This document shows, piece after piece, positions 23,619 to 31,847 of a DNA stretch of 64,000 bases (position 1 is its first letter; each line of letters begins with the position of its first letter). The translations under genes and the position numbers were made by a program. The DNA lies in the NCBI GenBank assembly GCA_963677695.2, contig CAXXUJ010000001.1, positions 1,860,001-1,924,000 of the forward strand, read 5' to 3'. The DNA comes from SABI01 sp963677695. Its GTDB lineage: Bacteria; Spirochaetota; Spirochaetia; Sphaerochaetales; Sphaerochaetaceae. Below the pieces are notes generated by a model. That model searched no databases. It was given only the letters and a program-made list of their open reading frames with translations, and was not told where the DNA came from.

Positions 23619-26600
23619 GTGAAACGTCTTTCAAGAAGTCTTATCACAGCAATGCTGGTAGCTTTGATCGCGTTCGCTTTCATCGGTTGTCAGACAACAG
23701 AGAAAGTAGAAGATATTCCAGCTCCTGCAGCACCCGCAGCTCCGGCACCGGAAGCGCCTGCAGTAGTGGCGGAAGTCCCGGTTGAAGAGGCACCTGCAGT
23801 TGTTGAAGAGGCACCTGCAGTCGTAGAAGCACCTGCAGTTGCAGCACCCGCAGCACCCGCACGGAAGGCTCCCACAGCAGATATGGTTGTGAAGAGTAAT
23901 GACAAGGCTGATGAATTCAACCTGTACATCGCTCACACCAACGATGTTCTCGGTGCCCTTGATGAAGGTATCGGTTACGCGAAACTTGCAACGGGAATTC
24001 AGTTTGGTTCTTCACTTACGAACAAGACCATGCTGCTCGACGCCGGTAACGCTGTAAGCGGAACAGCAGAAGTAGAGAAGTTCTACGGAGAACCAGTCGG
24101 TGCTCTGATGGCTGCACTCGGATATGATGCAGTTGCACCCGGTCCAGCAGACTTTGCCTACGGAGCAGATTACCTGAAGGCAGCAGCCAAGTTTGCAGCA
24201 GAGAACACGAATCTGAAGGTTCTTTCAGCGAACGTACTGAATGCAAAGGGTGAATGGATCTTCCAGCCGTACCAGCTCTATTACTACAACGGATTTGTTG
24301 TAGCGGTAATCGGAGCTACTGCACCCCCGGCAGACACAGCAGGACTTTCATTCCTCGATCAGGCTGTCATTGACAATGCACAGTATGCAGTTGATGTAGT
24401 AAGAGAAACAGCAGACTTTGTTGTCCTTCTCGGAAACATCGGTAACGCATACGGCGTAGACAATGCAAGCGAACTGATTGCACAGAATGTGAAGGGAATT
24501 GACCTTATCATCGACGGAGCAGCAGCAATGGCTCCCGCGAATGGTAAGAAGGTAGGCTCAACAACGATCGTCAATGCCGGTGAAAAACTGAGCAGCGTCG
24601 GACTTGTTGAGATCCACGTTAAGAATAGCGAAGCAACACGGATTTCACCTGTACGCATTACAGCGAAAGACGTGAACAGCCCGTCAACATCAGCTCTTGC
24701 CAAGGCAATGGGAATCACATACATTCCTGCACAGCCTCAGGTACAGGAGTATGTCGACATGGTCAAGGCTGCATACGAAGCAGGCAAGGCAAAAACTCCT
24801 GAAATGAAGCCTGTTGTAAAAGAAGCAGCTCCTGTCGTTGTAGAAAAGGCAGCACCTGCAGTCGTAGAAGCACCTGCAGTTGCAGCACCCGCAGCACCCG
24901 CACGGAAGGCTCCCACAGCAGATATGGTTGTGAAGAGTAATGACAAGGCTGATGAATTCAACCTGTACATTGCTCACACCAACGATGTTCTCGGTGCCCT
25001 TGATGAAGGTATCGGTTACGCGAAACTTGCAACGGGAATTCAGTTTGGTTCTTCACTTACGAACAAGACCATGCTGCTCGACGCCGGTAACGCTGTAAGC
25101 GGAACAGCAGAAGTAGAGAAGTTCTACGGAGAACCAGTCGGTGCTCTGATGGCTGCACTCGGATATGATGCAGTTGCACCCGGTCCAGCAGACTTTGCCT
25201 ACGGAGCAGATTACCTGAAGGCAGCAGCCAAGTTTGCAGCAGAGAACACGAATCTGAAGGTTCTTTCAGCGAACGTACTGAATGCAAAGGGTGAATGGAT
25301 CTTCCAGCCGTACCAGCTCTATTACTACAACGGATTTGTTGTAGCGGTAATCGGAGCTACTGCACCCCCGGCAGACACAGCAGGACTTTCATTCCTCGAT
25401 CAGGCTGTCATTGACAATGCACAGTATGCAGTTGATGTAGTAAGAGAAACAGCAGACTTTGTTGTCCTTCTCGGAAACATCGGTAACGCATACGGCGTAG
25501 ACAATGCAAGCGAACTGATTGCACAGAATGTGAAGGGAATTGACCTTATCATCGACGGAGCAGCAGCAATGGCTCCCGCGAATGGTAAGAAGGTAGGCTC
25601 AACAACGATCGTCAATGCCGGTGAAAAACTGAGCAGCGTCGGACTTGTTGAGATCCACGTTAAGAATAGCGAAGCAACACGGATTTCACCTGTACGCATT
25701 ACAGCGAAAGACGTGAACAGCCCGTCAACATCAGCTCTTGCCAAGGCAATGGGAATCACATACATTCCTGCACAGCCTCAGGTACAGGAGTATGTCGACA
25801 TGGTCAAGGCTGCATACGAAGCAGGCAAGGCAAAAACTCCTGAAGTAAAAGCAATGGTAGAAACCAAGGTTGAAACCAAGGCTGCACCGAAGGCTGAAGC
25901 AAAGGCTGAAGTAAAGGCTGCTCCCGCAGCTGCAGCTCCTGCCGCTAAGGAAGAAGTTCCTGCCGACGTGATTGTGAAGACTGATGGTGATTCGAAGAAT
26001 TTCGATCTCTTCATCGTCCACACCAATGACGTCCACGGTAGAATTGAACCCACTGATGATATCGTTGGATATTCAAGACTCGCCACCCTTGTGAAGATGG
26101 GTCAGAGTGTGACGGATAAGACTCTCGTGCTTGATGCAGGTGATGTCCTCCACGGAACACTTCTCACCAACATGTTCGAAGGTGAAACTTCAGCAGTGTG
26201 TCTCGACCTCGTCGGATACGATGCAGTTGCACCGGGTAACCATGACTTCAACTACGGTGCTGACAGACTGATTGAAGGCGCTAAACTTGCTGCAGAATAT
26301 TCTGATATCAAGGTTCTTTCAGCGAACGTCCTGAATGCAAAGGGTGAGTGGGTATTCCAGCCCTACCAGATCTACTCCTTCGACGGTTTCGAAGTCGCTG
26401 TAGTCGGTCTTACCACTCCTGACACTCAGACAAAGACACATCCGAAGAATGTAGAAGGTCTCTCCTTCGTTTCCAAGGCTGTTGTTCAGAATGCTCAGGC
26501 TGCTATTGATTACATGAATACGAGAGCTGACTATGTCATCGTTCTCGGTCACATCGGTAACGATGCAGATTCAGTTGTAACCAGCAAGGAAATTGTAGAG

Positions 26601-27446
26601 AATATCAAGGGTATCGACCTCTTCATTGATGGTCACAGCCACGATGTTCTTGAAAACGGCATGATGGTCGGAGACACTCTGATCGTTCAGGCTGGCGAGT
26701 ATATGGAGTATGTCGGACTTGTCGATGTACAGGTAAGAAACGGTAAGGCTGTCGGTGAACAGGCGTACCTGATCTCCGGTGCACAGGTTTCCGATCCTTC
26801 AACAAGCGAACTTGCCAAGATGGTCGGTATCACAGAAGTCAAGGAAGATCCTGTAGTAGCAGGTTATGTTGCTTCACAGCAGGCTAAGATCGAAAAGATT
26901 ACCAGCGAAGTTGTTGCTTCCACTCCAGTTGCACTTGAGGGTGAAAGAGCGATGGTCAGAACAAGACCTACCAACCTCGGTAATATGATCGCTGATGCGA
27001 TGATCGAAGCAACCGATGCAGATGTCGCCCTCACAAACGGTGGCGGTATCAGAGCAAGCATCGCTGCAGGCGATGTCACCAGAGGTGATATCATCACAGT
27101 ACTTCCGTTCAACAATGTTGCTATCGTAGTTGAAGTAACAGGACAGGATATCTACGACGCCCTCGAATGGGGTTACTCGAAGCTTCCTGATACAAACGGT
27201 GGATTCCCGCAGACAGCAGGTATGAGAATCGTATACAGCCGCTTCTCAGATCCTGGCAGCAGAATCAAGAGAGTCCTGATTGACGGTAAGAGCATTGATA
27301 AGGATGCAACTTACACCCTCGTCACTAACGACTTCCTCGCTGCTGGCGGTGATGGCTACACAATGCTTGACAAGCCTGTGACCATGTATGGTAAGGGACT
27401 CGATGAGATCTTTACTGACTACCTGGTTAGCCACTTCGGTAAGTAA
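23619..27446 (+). CDS. Lipoprotein with three 5'-nucleotidase-type phosphatase domains, two inactive
   Basis: This 1275-residue protein is probably exported as a lipoprotein: a basic start, a hydrophobic stretch ending 'FIGC', then an Ala/Pro/Val/Glu-rich linker. Three metallophosphatase domains follow. In the third (from about residue 790) the ligands are intact: 'HTNDVHGR', 'DAGDVLHGT', 'GNHDFNYG', 'LGHIGND', 'DGHSHD'. It is followed by the 5'-nucleotidase C-terminal domain ('PTNLGNMIADAM', 'TNGGGIRASI', 'NDFLAAGGDGYTML'). Domains 1 and 2 read 'HTNDVLGA', 'DAGNAVSGT', 'GPADFAYG', 'LGNIGNA', 'DGAAAM', so most ligands are lost; they also lack the C-terminal domain. The third unit should hydrolyse extracellular nucleotides or UDP-sugars. 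The GTG start is set by AGGAGG. Confidence 0.9.
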   Translation: MKRLSRSLITAMLVALIAFAFIGCQTTEKVEDIPAPAAPAAPAPEAPAVVAEVPVEEAPAVVEEAPAVVEAPAVAAPAAPARKAPTADMVVKSNDKADEFNLYIAHTNDVLGALDEGIGYAKLATGIQFGSSLTNKTMLLDAGNAVSGTAEVEKFYGEPVGALMAALGYDAVAPGPADFAYGADYLKAAAKFAAENTNLKVLSANVLNAKGEWIFQPYQLYYYNGFVVAVIGATAPPADTAGLSFLDQAVIDNAQYAVDVVRETADFVVLLGNIGNAYGVDNASELIAQNVKGIDLIIDGAAAMAPANGKKVGSTTIVNAGEKLSSVGLVEIHVKNSEATRISPVRITAKDVNSPSTSALAKAMGITYIPAQPQVQEYVDMVKAAYEAGKAKTPEMKPVVKEAAPVVVEKAAPAVVEAPAVAAPAAPARKAPTADMVVKSNDKADEFNLYIAHTNDVLGALDEGIGYAKLATGIQFGSSLTNKTMLLDAGNAVSGTAEVEKFYGEPVGALMAALGYDAVAPGPADFAYGADYLKAAAKFAAENTNLKVLSANVLNAKGEWIFQPYQLYYYNGFVVAVIGATAPPADTAGLSFLDQAVIDNAQYAVDVVRETADFVVLLGNIGNAYGVDNASELIAQNVKGIDLIIDGAAAMAPANGKKVGSTTIVNAGEKLSSVGLVEIHVKNSEATRISPVRITAKDVNSPSTSALAKAMGITYIPAQPQVQEYVDMVKAAYEAGKAKTPEVKAMVETKVETKAAPKAEAKAEVKAAPAAAAPAAKEEVPADVIVKTDGDSKNFDLFIVHTNDVHGRIEPTDDIVGYSRLATLVKMGQSVTDKTLVLDAGDVLHGTLLTNMFEGETSAVCLDLVGYDAVAPGNHDFNYGADRLIEGAKLAAEYSDIKVLSANVLNAKGEWVFQPYQIYSFDGFEVAVVGLTTPDTQTKTHPKNVEGLSFVSKAVVQNAQAAIDYMNTRADYVIVLGHIGNDADSVVTSKEIVENIKGIDLFIDGHSHDVLENGMMVGDTLIVQAGEYMEYVGLVDVQVRNGKAVGEQAYLISGAQVSDPSTSELAKMVGITEVKEDPVVAGYVASQQAKIEKITSEVVASTPVALEGERAMVRTRPTNLGNMIADAMIEATDADVALTNGGGIRASIAAGDVTRGDIITVLPFNNVAIVVEVTGQDIYDALEWGYSKLPDTNGGFPQTAGMRIVYSRFSDPGSRIKRVLIDGKSIDKDATYTLVTNDFLAAGGDGYTMLDKPVTMYGKGLDEIFTDYLVSHFGK
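23811..24803 (+). repeat. Tandem repeat copy 1 (993 bp)
   Basis: This is the first copy of a nearly exact in-frame repeat inside the phosphatase lipoprotein gene. It starts at GCACCTGCAGTCG and ends at ACTCCTGAA. Period is 1041 bp (347 codons) with a 48-bp linker before copy 2. By eye it differs from copy 2 at one base, C at 23930, a silent Ile codon change. Confidence 0.92.
24852..25844 (+). repeat. Tandem repeat copy 2 (993 bp)
   Basis: This is the second copy of the same unit, with T at 24971 where copy 1 has C. After 25844 the linkers diverge into a Lys/Glu/Ala-rich stretch before the active domain, which itself is clearly diverged from the two copies. Confidence 0.92.
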
Positions 27447-27467
27447 GAGAACACATGTTCAACATTC

Positions 27468-27500
27468 CTGGCCACCCTGCAAAGGGTGGCCAGTTCTTTG
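27468..27500 (+). terminator. Terminator of the triple phosphatase gene
   Basis: CTGGCCACCCT (27468-27478) and AGGGTGGCCAG (27483-27493) form a perfect 11-bp stem with a GCAA loop. TTCTTTG follows. Confidence 0.9.
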
Positions 27501-27645
27501 ATATGATAGGCATGTCATCATTTCAGGGTGAAGGTCCCAAAGGGAATAGTTGGTAACGCACTCGATATAAATTTGCAGGTTTTCAATCATGAAATGCAGC
27601 GTTAAAGTTGCATACATCATGAGAAGAAAGAACATAAATACACAC

Positions 27646-27681
27646 AAAAAATGGACACCCTTTCAGTATAAGGATGTCCAT
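27646..27681 (-). terminator. Terminator of the membrane/zinc-ribbon-like gene
   Basis: ATGGACACCCTT (27651-27662) and AAGGATGTCCAT (27670-27681) pair with one mismatch. The minus strand continues into TTTTTTGTG. Confidence 0.85.
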
Positions 27682-27707
27682 GTCTCATAGAAGAGGAATG
27701 ATGTATG

Positions 27708-28118
27708 TTAGTTTTTTTCTACGAGGATCCAGTCTGCTGAATGCCCTTTTCCTTCTCCATGGCAAGGAGGGAATCTCTTTCCGGGTACCATGCTCAGTTG
27801 CCTTTTTTCATGTTCTGTGCATTGGTAGGTTCCCGGGATCTCACAGGTGTTCCCCGTGTGAGCGATCACTGTATCTTCATCAATATCGGATTCAGTGGCA
27901 TCAGTCACAGGTATGCCTGTTCCAGTTTTTAAAAGCCTGAAGGTTCTCATCCAGAGAAGGATAAGAAAACCAATGGGGCCAAGGACAATGATAAAGGTCA
28001 CCGTCCTTTTTGTTGCTGTCGCTTCTCCGATAGAAAGGAGCATTACCAGGATGATCATGGCGAGCACCACAGCTATCGAGATGAGCAGGGCGTTCCGTAA
28101 GCTGTTTGTTGTATTCAT
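27708..28118 (-). CDS. Two-helix membrane protein with C-terminal Cys/His segment
   Basis: This 136-residue protein has two helices near the start ('ALLISIAVVLAMIILVMLL' and 'TVTFIIVLGPIGFLILLWM') and then a soluble tail. The tail has 'NTCEIPGTYQCTEHEKRQLS' and 'PGKRFPPCHGEGKGHSADW', a pattern like small YjzC-type/zinc-ribbon proteins with G-x-Y-x-C, F-P-P-C and a closing Trp. Cys and His spacing suggests one metal site at the membrane face (inference). GGAGG stands 4 bases ahead of the ATG, and a terminator follows the stop. It is monocistronic; the function is unknown. Confidence 0.7.
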   Translation of the reverse strand: MNTTNSLRNALLISIAVVLAMIILVMLLSIGEATATKRTVTFIIVLGPIGFLILLWMRTFRLLKTGTGIPVTDATESDIDEDTVIAHTGNTCEIPGTYQCTEHEKRQLSMVPGKRFPPCHGEGKGHSADWILVEKN

Positions 28119-28288
28119 AGTACCTCCAGTCGTGTAAAGTCACGAGAGGAAGTATTGTGCGATAGGATTTCCGAGCAGGGGCAAGACTCCCTCTCACCCC
28201 TATTTTACTACACTATGGTTGAAACTACAAATGATTGCAGAAGGGAGTCAAATCGGGCATTGAAGGGTGTTGAAGAGTCATATTGAGC

Positions 28289-28906
28289 CTATGTGTGCGT
28301 GCTTGCACAGGGTTTCGAGCCTTCAATATTCGTAGCTCTCCTGCCTTTCACTTTATTGAGAAAGTATTGATGTACCCTCAGGTCGTCAGTCAGTTCGGGG
28401 TGGAATGCTGCGACAAGAATATGAGAGTTCTCAGCAGCGACTATCTTCCCGTTCACCACTGCAAGGGGACGTGCACCTTCCTCACAGGAAATTATGTAGG
28501 GAGCCCTGATGAATCTCATAGGTATTGCACCTATTCCTTTGAAATCAGAAACTGTTTGGAAACTATCTATCTGCCGACCATAGCCATTACGTCTGACCAT
28601 GATGGAGATGCCTCCCAATGTCGCTGTATCCTCTCCCTCGATCGTGTCAGCAAGGAGTATAAGACCTGCACAGGTGCCGAACACAGGGAGCCCCTGTTCG
28701 ATCTTTTCCTTCAGAGGATATAAGAGGTCTCTGGACTTCAGAAGTCTGCTTACGACCGTTGATTCCCCTCCTGGAAGGATGAGAGCATCCATGGCCGAAT
28801 CAAGATGAGGCAGCTGCCTTATTTCAAAACTGTTAACACCAAGTCTATCTAGGGCTTTTCTATGTTCTTCAAACGCTCCCTGCAGGGCCAGCACACCTAT
28901 GTTCAC
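28289..28906 (-). CDS. pdxT: Pyridoxal 5'-phosphate synthase glutaminase subunit
   Basis: PdxT hydrolyses glutamine and channels ammonia to PdxS to make pyridoxal phosphate. The 205-residue protein has 'IGVLALQGAFEEHRKAL', the oxyanion loop 'LILPGGESTVVSRLL', the nucleophile Cys in 'PVFGTCAGLILLAD' and the His-x-Glu pair in 'AAFHPELTDD'. It starts with GTG, overlapping the pdxS stop as GTGA, so translation is coupled. Its C-terminal tail runs about 10-15 residues beyond the usual end. Confidence 0.95.
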   Translation of the reverse strand: MNIGVLALQGAFEEHRKALDRLGVNSFEIRQLPHLDSAMDALILPGGESTVVSRLLKSRDLLYPLKEKIEQGLPVFGTCAGLILLADTIEGEDTATLGGISIMVRRNGYGRQIDSFQTVSDFKGIGAIPMRFIRAPYIISCEEGARPLAVVNGKIVAAENSHILVAAFHPELTDDLRVHQYFLNKVKGRRATNIEGSKPCASTHT

Positions 28907-29778
28907 AGTCCTCTCTCCGCCATCAAAACCCTGATTTCCTCTTCATTTATCCCTACCATTGCTTCACCCAATCCTTCAGATAACTCAGCAAGGAGAGCTG
29001 CATCCTTATAGTTTGTTACCGCTTCCACGATTGAGCGGGCCCGCTTCGCAGGATTTCCTGATTTGAATATTCCCGAACCGACAAAGACACCTTCAGCTCC
29101 GAGGTGCATCATGAGAGCGGCATCGGCAGGTGTCGCGACTCCTCCGGCTGCGAAGTTCACAACAGGCAGACGGTCATCAGATGCTGTCTGAAAGAGAAGA
29201 TCATAGGGAACCTGCAGTTCCTTGGCAAACTCATACAGTTCGTCCTCCCTCATACTCGCTGCCTTCCGTATCTGCCTTTGAATCTTTCTCATATGTCGGA
29301 CAGCCTGTATGATATCGCCTGTACCCGGTTCTCCCTTCGTTCGTATCATACTCGCTCCTTCAGATATCCTTCTGAGAGCTTCACCTAGGTCCTTTGCACC
29401 ACAGACGAAAGGGACACGGAAGGAACGCTTATTGATATGGTAGATATCATCGGCGGGGGAGAGGACTTCGCTTTCATCTATATAGTCTATCCCGATAGCC
29501 TCGAGTATCTTGGCCTCTGTGATATGTCCGATTCTCACCTTGGCCATCACCGGGATTGAGACCGCTTCCTGAATACCTCGGATCATCCCGGGATCACTCA
29601 TTCTCGAGACTCCCCCTGCCGCTCTGATATCTGCAGGGATTCGTTCAAGGGCCATCACGGCACATGCTCCTGCATCTTCTGCGATTTTCGCCTGATCCGG
29701 TGTCGTTACATCCATGATCACTCCACCCTTCAGCATCTGAGCAAGGTTCTTATTCAATTCATACTGTTCAGTGTTCAT
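28903..29778 (-). CDS. pdxS: Pyridoxal 5'-phosphate synthase lyase subunit
   Basis: This 291-residue TIM-barrel enzyme makes PLP from ribose 5-phosphate, glyceraldehyde 3-phosphate and ammonia from PdxT. It has 'LKGGVIMDVTTPDQAKIAED', the lysine in 'SIPVMAKVRIGH', 'RTKGEPGTGDI', 'VNFAAGGVATPADAALMM' and 'GAEGVFVGSGIFKSGNP', all family hallmarks. It is the first gene of the pdxST operon, and the upstream region holds a TTGACA box and an operator-like palindrome shared with the divergent MocR-type gene, so activation by that regulator is likely. Confidence 0.97.
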   Translation of the reverse strand: MNTEQYELNKNLAQMLKGGVIMDVTTPDQAKIAEDAGACAVMALERIPADIRAAGGVSRMSDPGMIRGIQEAVSIPVMAKVRIGHITEAKILEAIGIDYIDESEVLSPADDIYHINKRSFRVPFVCGAKDLGEALRRISEGASMIRTKGEPGTGDIIQAVRHMRKIQRQIRKAASMREDELYEFAKELQVPYDLLFQTASDDRLPVVNFAAGGVATPADAALMMHLGAEGVFVGSGIFKSGNPAKRARSIVEAVTNYKDAALLAELSEGLGEAMVGINEEEIRVLMAERGL

Positions 29779-29826
29779 TTCTACACCTCCGTGATCAACC
29801 TACGTCTCTTCTGGTTGTTTTAAAAG

Positions 29827-29859
29827 TGTCAATAAGAAAGGAATATATGGTACCAGATA
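29827..29859 (-). promoter_or_regulatory. pdxST -35 box with upstream PdxR-like site
   Basis: On the minus strand TTGACA lies at 29827-29832 with no good -10 at the normal distance, as in activator-dependent promoters. ATGGTACCAGATA at 29847-29859 sits 14 bp upstream of the -35. It contains the palindrome TGGTACCA and is repeated exactly at 29989-30001. Confidence 0.55.
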
Positions 29860-29988
29860 TGGCTGAAACCAATGAAGTGGAGGCTATCTCTGCCGCCACT
29901 CAGAGACGGTAGTCTTGCTCTCTGCCCGTTTCATGATTAGAATGTGTTATATCTGATATGGTGAAAGTGTTCAGATCGATTATGGGTT

Positions 29989-30001
29989 ATGGTACCAGAT
30001 A
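29989..30001. promoter_or_regulatory. Second copy of the PdxR-like site
   Basis: This is an exact copy of ATGGTACCAGATA, ending 10 bp before the GTG of the regulator gene. A position overlapping the ribosome-site region suggests autorepression. The spacer between the copies holds no gene. Confidence 0.55.
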
Positions 30002-30011
30002 GAGGTGGAGT

Positions 30012-31397
30012 GTGAAAAATAATTTTGAGGCTGCAAGGCAACCGGGTAAAAATCTCTATGAACAGGTGTGTGAAAAGATAAGGGATGAGATCATCTCGGG
30101 ACAGTATGAGGCCGGTGACAGGATTCCATCGAAACGTTCTCTGGCCGAGTCTCTTCAGTGTTCACTGAATACCGTTCAGACCGCATACGCACAGCTTGTG
30201 GATGAAGGATACCTGAGAGTCAGAGAAAAGAGCGGCTTCTTTGTCGCAGATCTCGAGGGAATTCTTACTGGAGGATTACAGAGTACTGCTGTTGTTCTTC
30301 CCGAAGAGAAGGTCTCTCCCTATCTCTATGACTTCTCATACCAGGGGATAGATGAAACTTCATTTCCTCTCACTCTGTGGCGCCGCCTGAGCCGTGAGGC
30401 TATGAGTGGAGTGTTTCTGTCATCATCTGATGCAAACGGGAGTTATGAACTGCGTTCAAGCATCGCGAAATATCTGAGACTGTCGAGAGGGGTGCAGTGT
30501 TCTCCTTCACAGGTGCTGATCAGTTCGGGTTCGGAATATCTTCTGCAGCTTCTTATACAGCTCCTTGATTCTGATACGATCTATGCGATAGAGAATCCGG
30601 GTTATGAGAAACTGAGCCAGCTGTTCAGGAGCAACAGGGTAACCTACAGACCTATCGATGTGGATGGGCAGGGAGTTATCTTAAAGCAGCTTATTTCGAG
30701 TGATGCCGATGTGGTCTGCATCACCCCCTCCCACCAGTTTCCCACAGGCTCGATCATGCCGGTGGGGCGACGATTACAGCTCCTCTCCTGGGCGCAGCAG
30801 AGTGATCGACGGTATATCATAGAGGATGATTATGACAGTGAATTTCGTTACGCGGGAAAACCGATTCCCTCCCTTCAGGGACTCGATCAGAGCGGGCGTG
30901 TGATCTATCTCGGGTCATTCTCAAAGTCTCTCTTTCCATCTCTCAGGGTGAGCTATCTGGTACTTCCTGAACATCTCTGCCACCGTTATGACGAACTCCT
31001 CAGCTTCTACATGTGCCCGGTACCTCTTCAGATTCAAAAGACTCTCGCACGTTTTCTTTCAGGAGGCCACTTCGACAGGCACCTGAACAGGATGAGAAAG
31101 ATATACAAGGGAAAGAGGGAAGTGCTGGTCACCTTCTTGAGGGAATCATTCCCTGAGAGCACCATAGAAGGTGCACCTGCAGGGGGGCATCTTGTCATAC
31201 GGATGAAGAGTGGCAAGAGTGAAGACGAGCTGGTACAGGCAGCTGAAAAAGCAGGGGTGAAAGTCTATGGTCTCTCCCTGTTTTATTCCCGTCAGACAAA
31301 GGTGCAGGAAGGCCCTTCCATTCTCCTCGGGTATGCCTCACTCTCCATCGGTCAGATAGAAGAAGGAGTGGCCCTTCTCAGAAGGGCCTGGAAATGA
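30012..31397 (+). CDS. pdxR: MocR/PdxR-type regulator (GntR HTH + aminotransferase fold)
   Basis: This 461-residue regulator has an N-terminal GntR-type winged helix ('IRDEIISGQYEAGDRIPSKR', 'LAESLQCSLNTVQTAYAQL') joined to a class I aminotransferase-like domain. The PLP lysine is in 'VIYLGSFSKSLFPSLR', and 'IIEDDYDSEFRYAG' is the usual Asp-Tyr site. Such proteins sense PLP and activate pdxST. Divergent placement from pdxS and two identical operators between the genes support this role. The GTG start follows GAGG by 6 bases. Confidence 0.9.
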   Translation: MKNNFEAARQPGKNLYEQVCEKIRDEIISGQYEAGDRIPSKRSLAESLQCSLNTVQTAYAQLVDEGYLRVREKSGFFVADLEGILTGGLQSTAVVLPEEKVSPYLYDFSYQGIDETSFPLTLWRRLSREAMSGVFLSSSDANGSYELRSSIAKYLRLSRGVQCSPSQVLISSGSEYLLQLLIQLLDSDTIYAIENPGYEKLSQLFRSNRVTYRPIDVDGQGVILKQLISSDADVVCITPSHQFPTGSIMPVGRRLQLLSWAQQSDRRYIIEDDYDSEFRYAGKPIPSLQGLDQSGRVIYLGSFSKSLFPSLRVSYLVLPEHLCHRYDELLSFYMCPVPLQIQKTLARFLSGGHFDRHLNRMRKIYKGKREVLVTFLRESFPESTIEGAPAGGHLVIRMKSGKSEDELVQAAEKAGVKVYGLSLFYSRQTKVQEGPSILLGYASLSIGQIEEGVALLRRAWK

Positions 31398-31445
31398 GAG
31401 GCCGTTGTGTGTTGAAAAAGCGGGAGATATTTCCTGAGAATGGTC

Positions 31446-31835
31446 TTATTCTATCTTCTGTTTCGCTTCGGCAATGACATGGTCGGGAAGGTCGAGAAGT
31501 TCGCTGTTATCCATTGAGGTGCCGCTTCTTTCGATGAGTATCATCTTGGTTCCCGGTTTCATGATCGTTGTGTGCCACACTCCGCTCGAAATCGTGTAGA
31601 CAGTTCCTTCAGCCATGTTCAGGTATTCTGCACCTTCGTTCTTTTCGTCATAGGCGATAAGCGTACATGAACCGTGAAGAAGGACGAAGGATTCATCGGT
31701 CTTGTTATGCTTCTCAAGAGTCTTGAGTGTCGAGATATCGTTTGCAACCTTGTAGTTCTTGATCCCGATCACCCAATCACCTTCATCATACACGAGAGAT
31801 AATCCCTCTCCTTCATACTGTTTCTGTGCAATCAT
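31446..31835 (-). CDS. Cupin-like protein of the sugar operon
   Basis: This 129-residue protein is a single-domain cupin-like jelly roll. Landmarks are 'ESFVLLHGSCTLIAYDE', 'AEGTVYTISSGVWHTTIMKP' and 'KMILIERSG'. The one clear metal-ligand His is in 'VWHTT', and the first-motif histidines are not obvious, so catalysis is uncertain. It closes the operon 12 bp after a permease gene. In such settings cupins are often sugar isomerases, epimerases or ureidoglycolate-lyase-like proteins. Its job may be sugar isomerisation before the split transketolase (inference). Confidence 0.7.
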   Translation of the reverse strand: MIAQKQYEGEGLSLVYDEGDWVIGIKNYKVANDISTLKTLEKHNKTDESFVLLHGSCTLIAYDEKNEGAEYLNMAEGTVYTISSGVWHTTIMKPGTKMILIERSGTSMDNSELLDLPDHVIAEAKQKIE

Positions 31836-31847
31836 GATGCTTTCCTC

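Noticed and set aside
23811..25844. Tandem repeat as an insertion sequence or phage element
   Set aside because: It is in frame, has no transposase, terminal inverted repeats or target duplication, and simply doubles a protein domain.
23631..26086. Several antisense frames opposite the triple phosphatase gene, some Cys- or Leu-rich and duplicated
   Set aside because: They mirror the Ala/Pro-rich linkers and the tandem repeat, have no ribosome sites, and appear in pairs only because the sense gene is duplicated.
27459..27647. 62-codon minus-strand frame after the phosphatase gene
   Set aside because: It covers the terminator hairpin of that gene, has no ribosome site and a hydrophobic, Met-rich random look.
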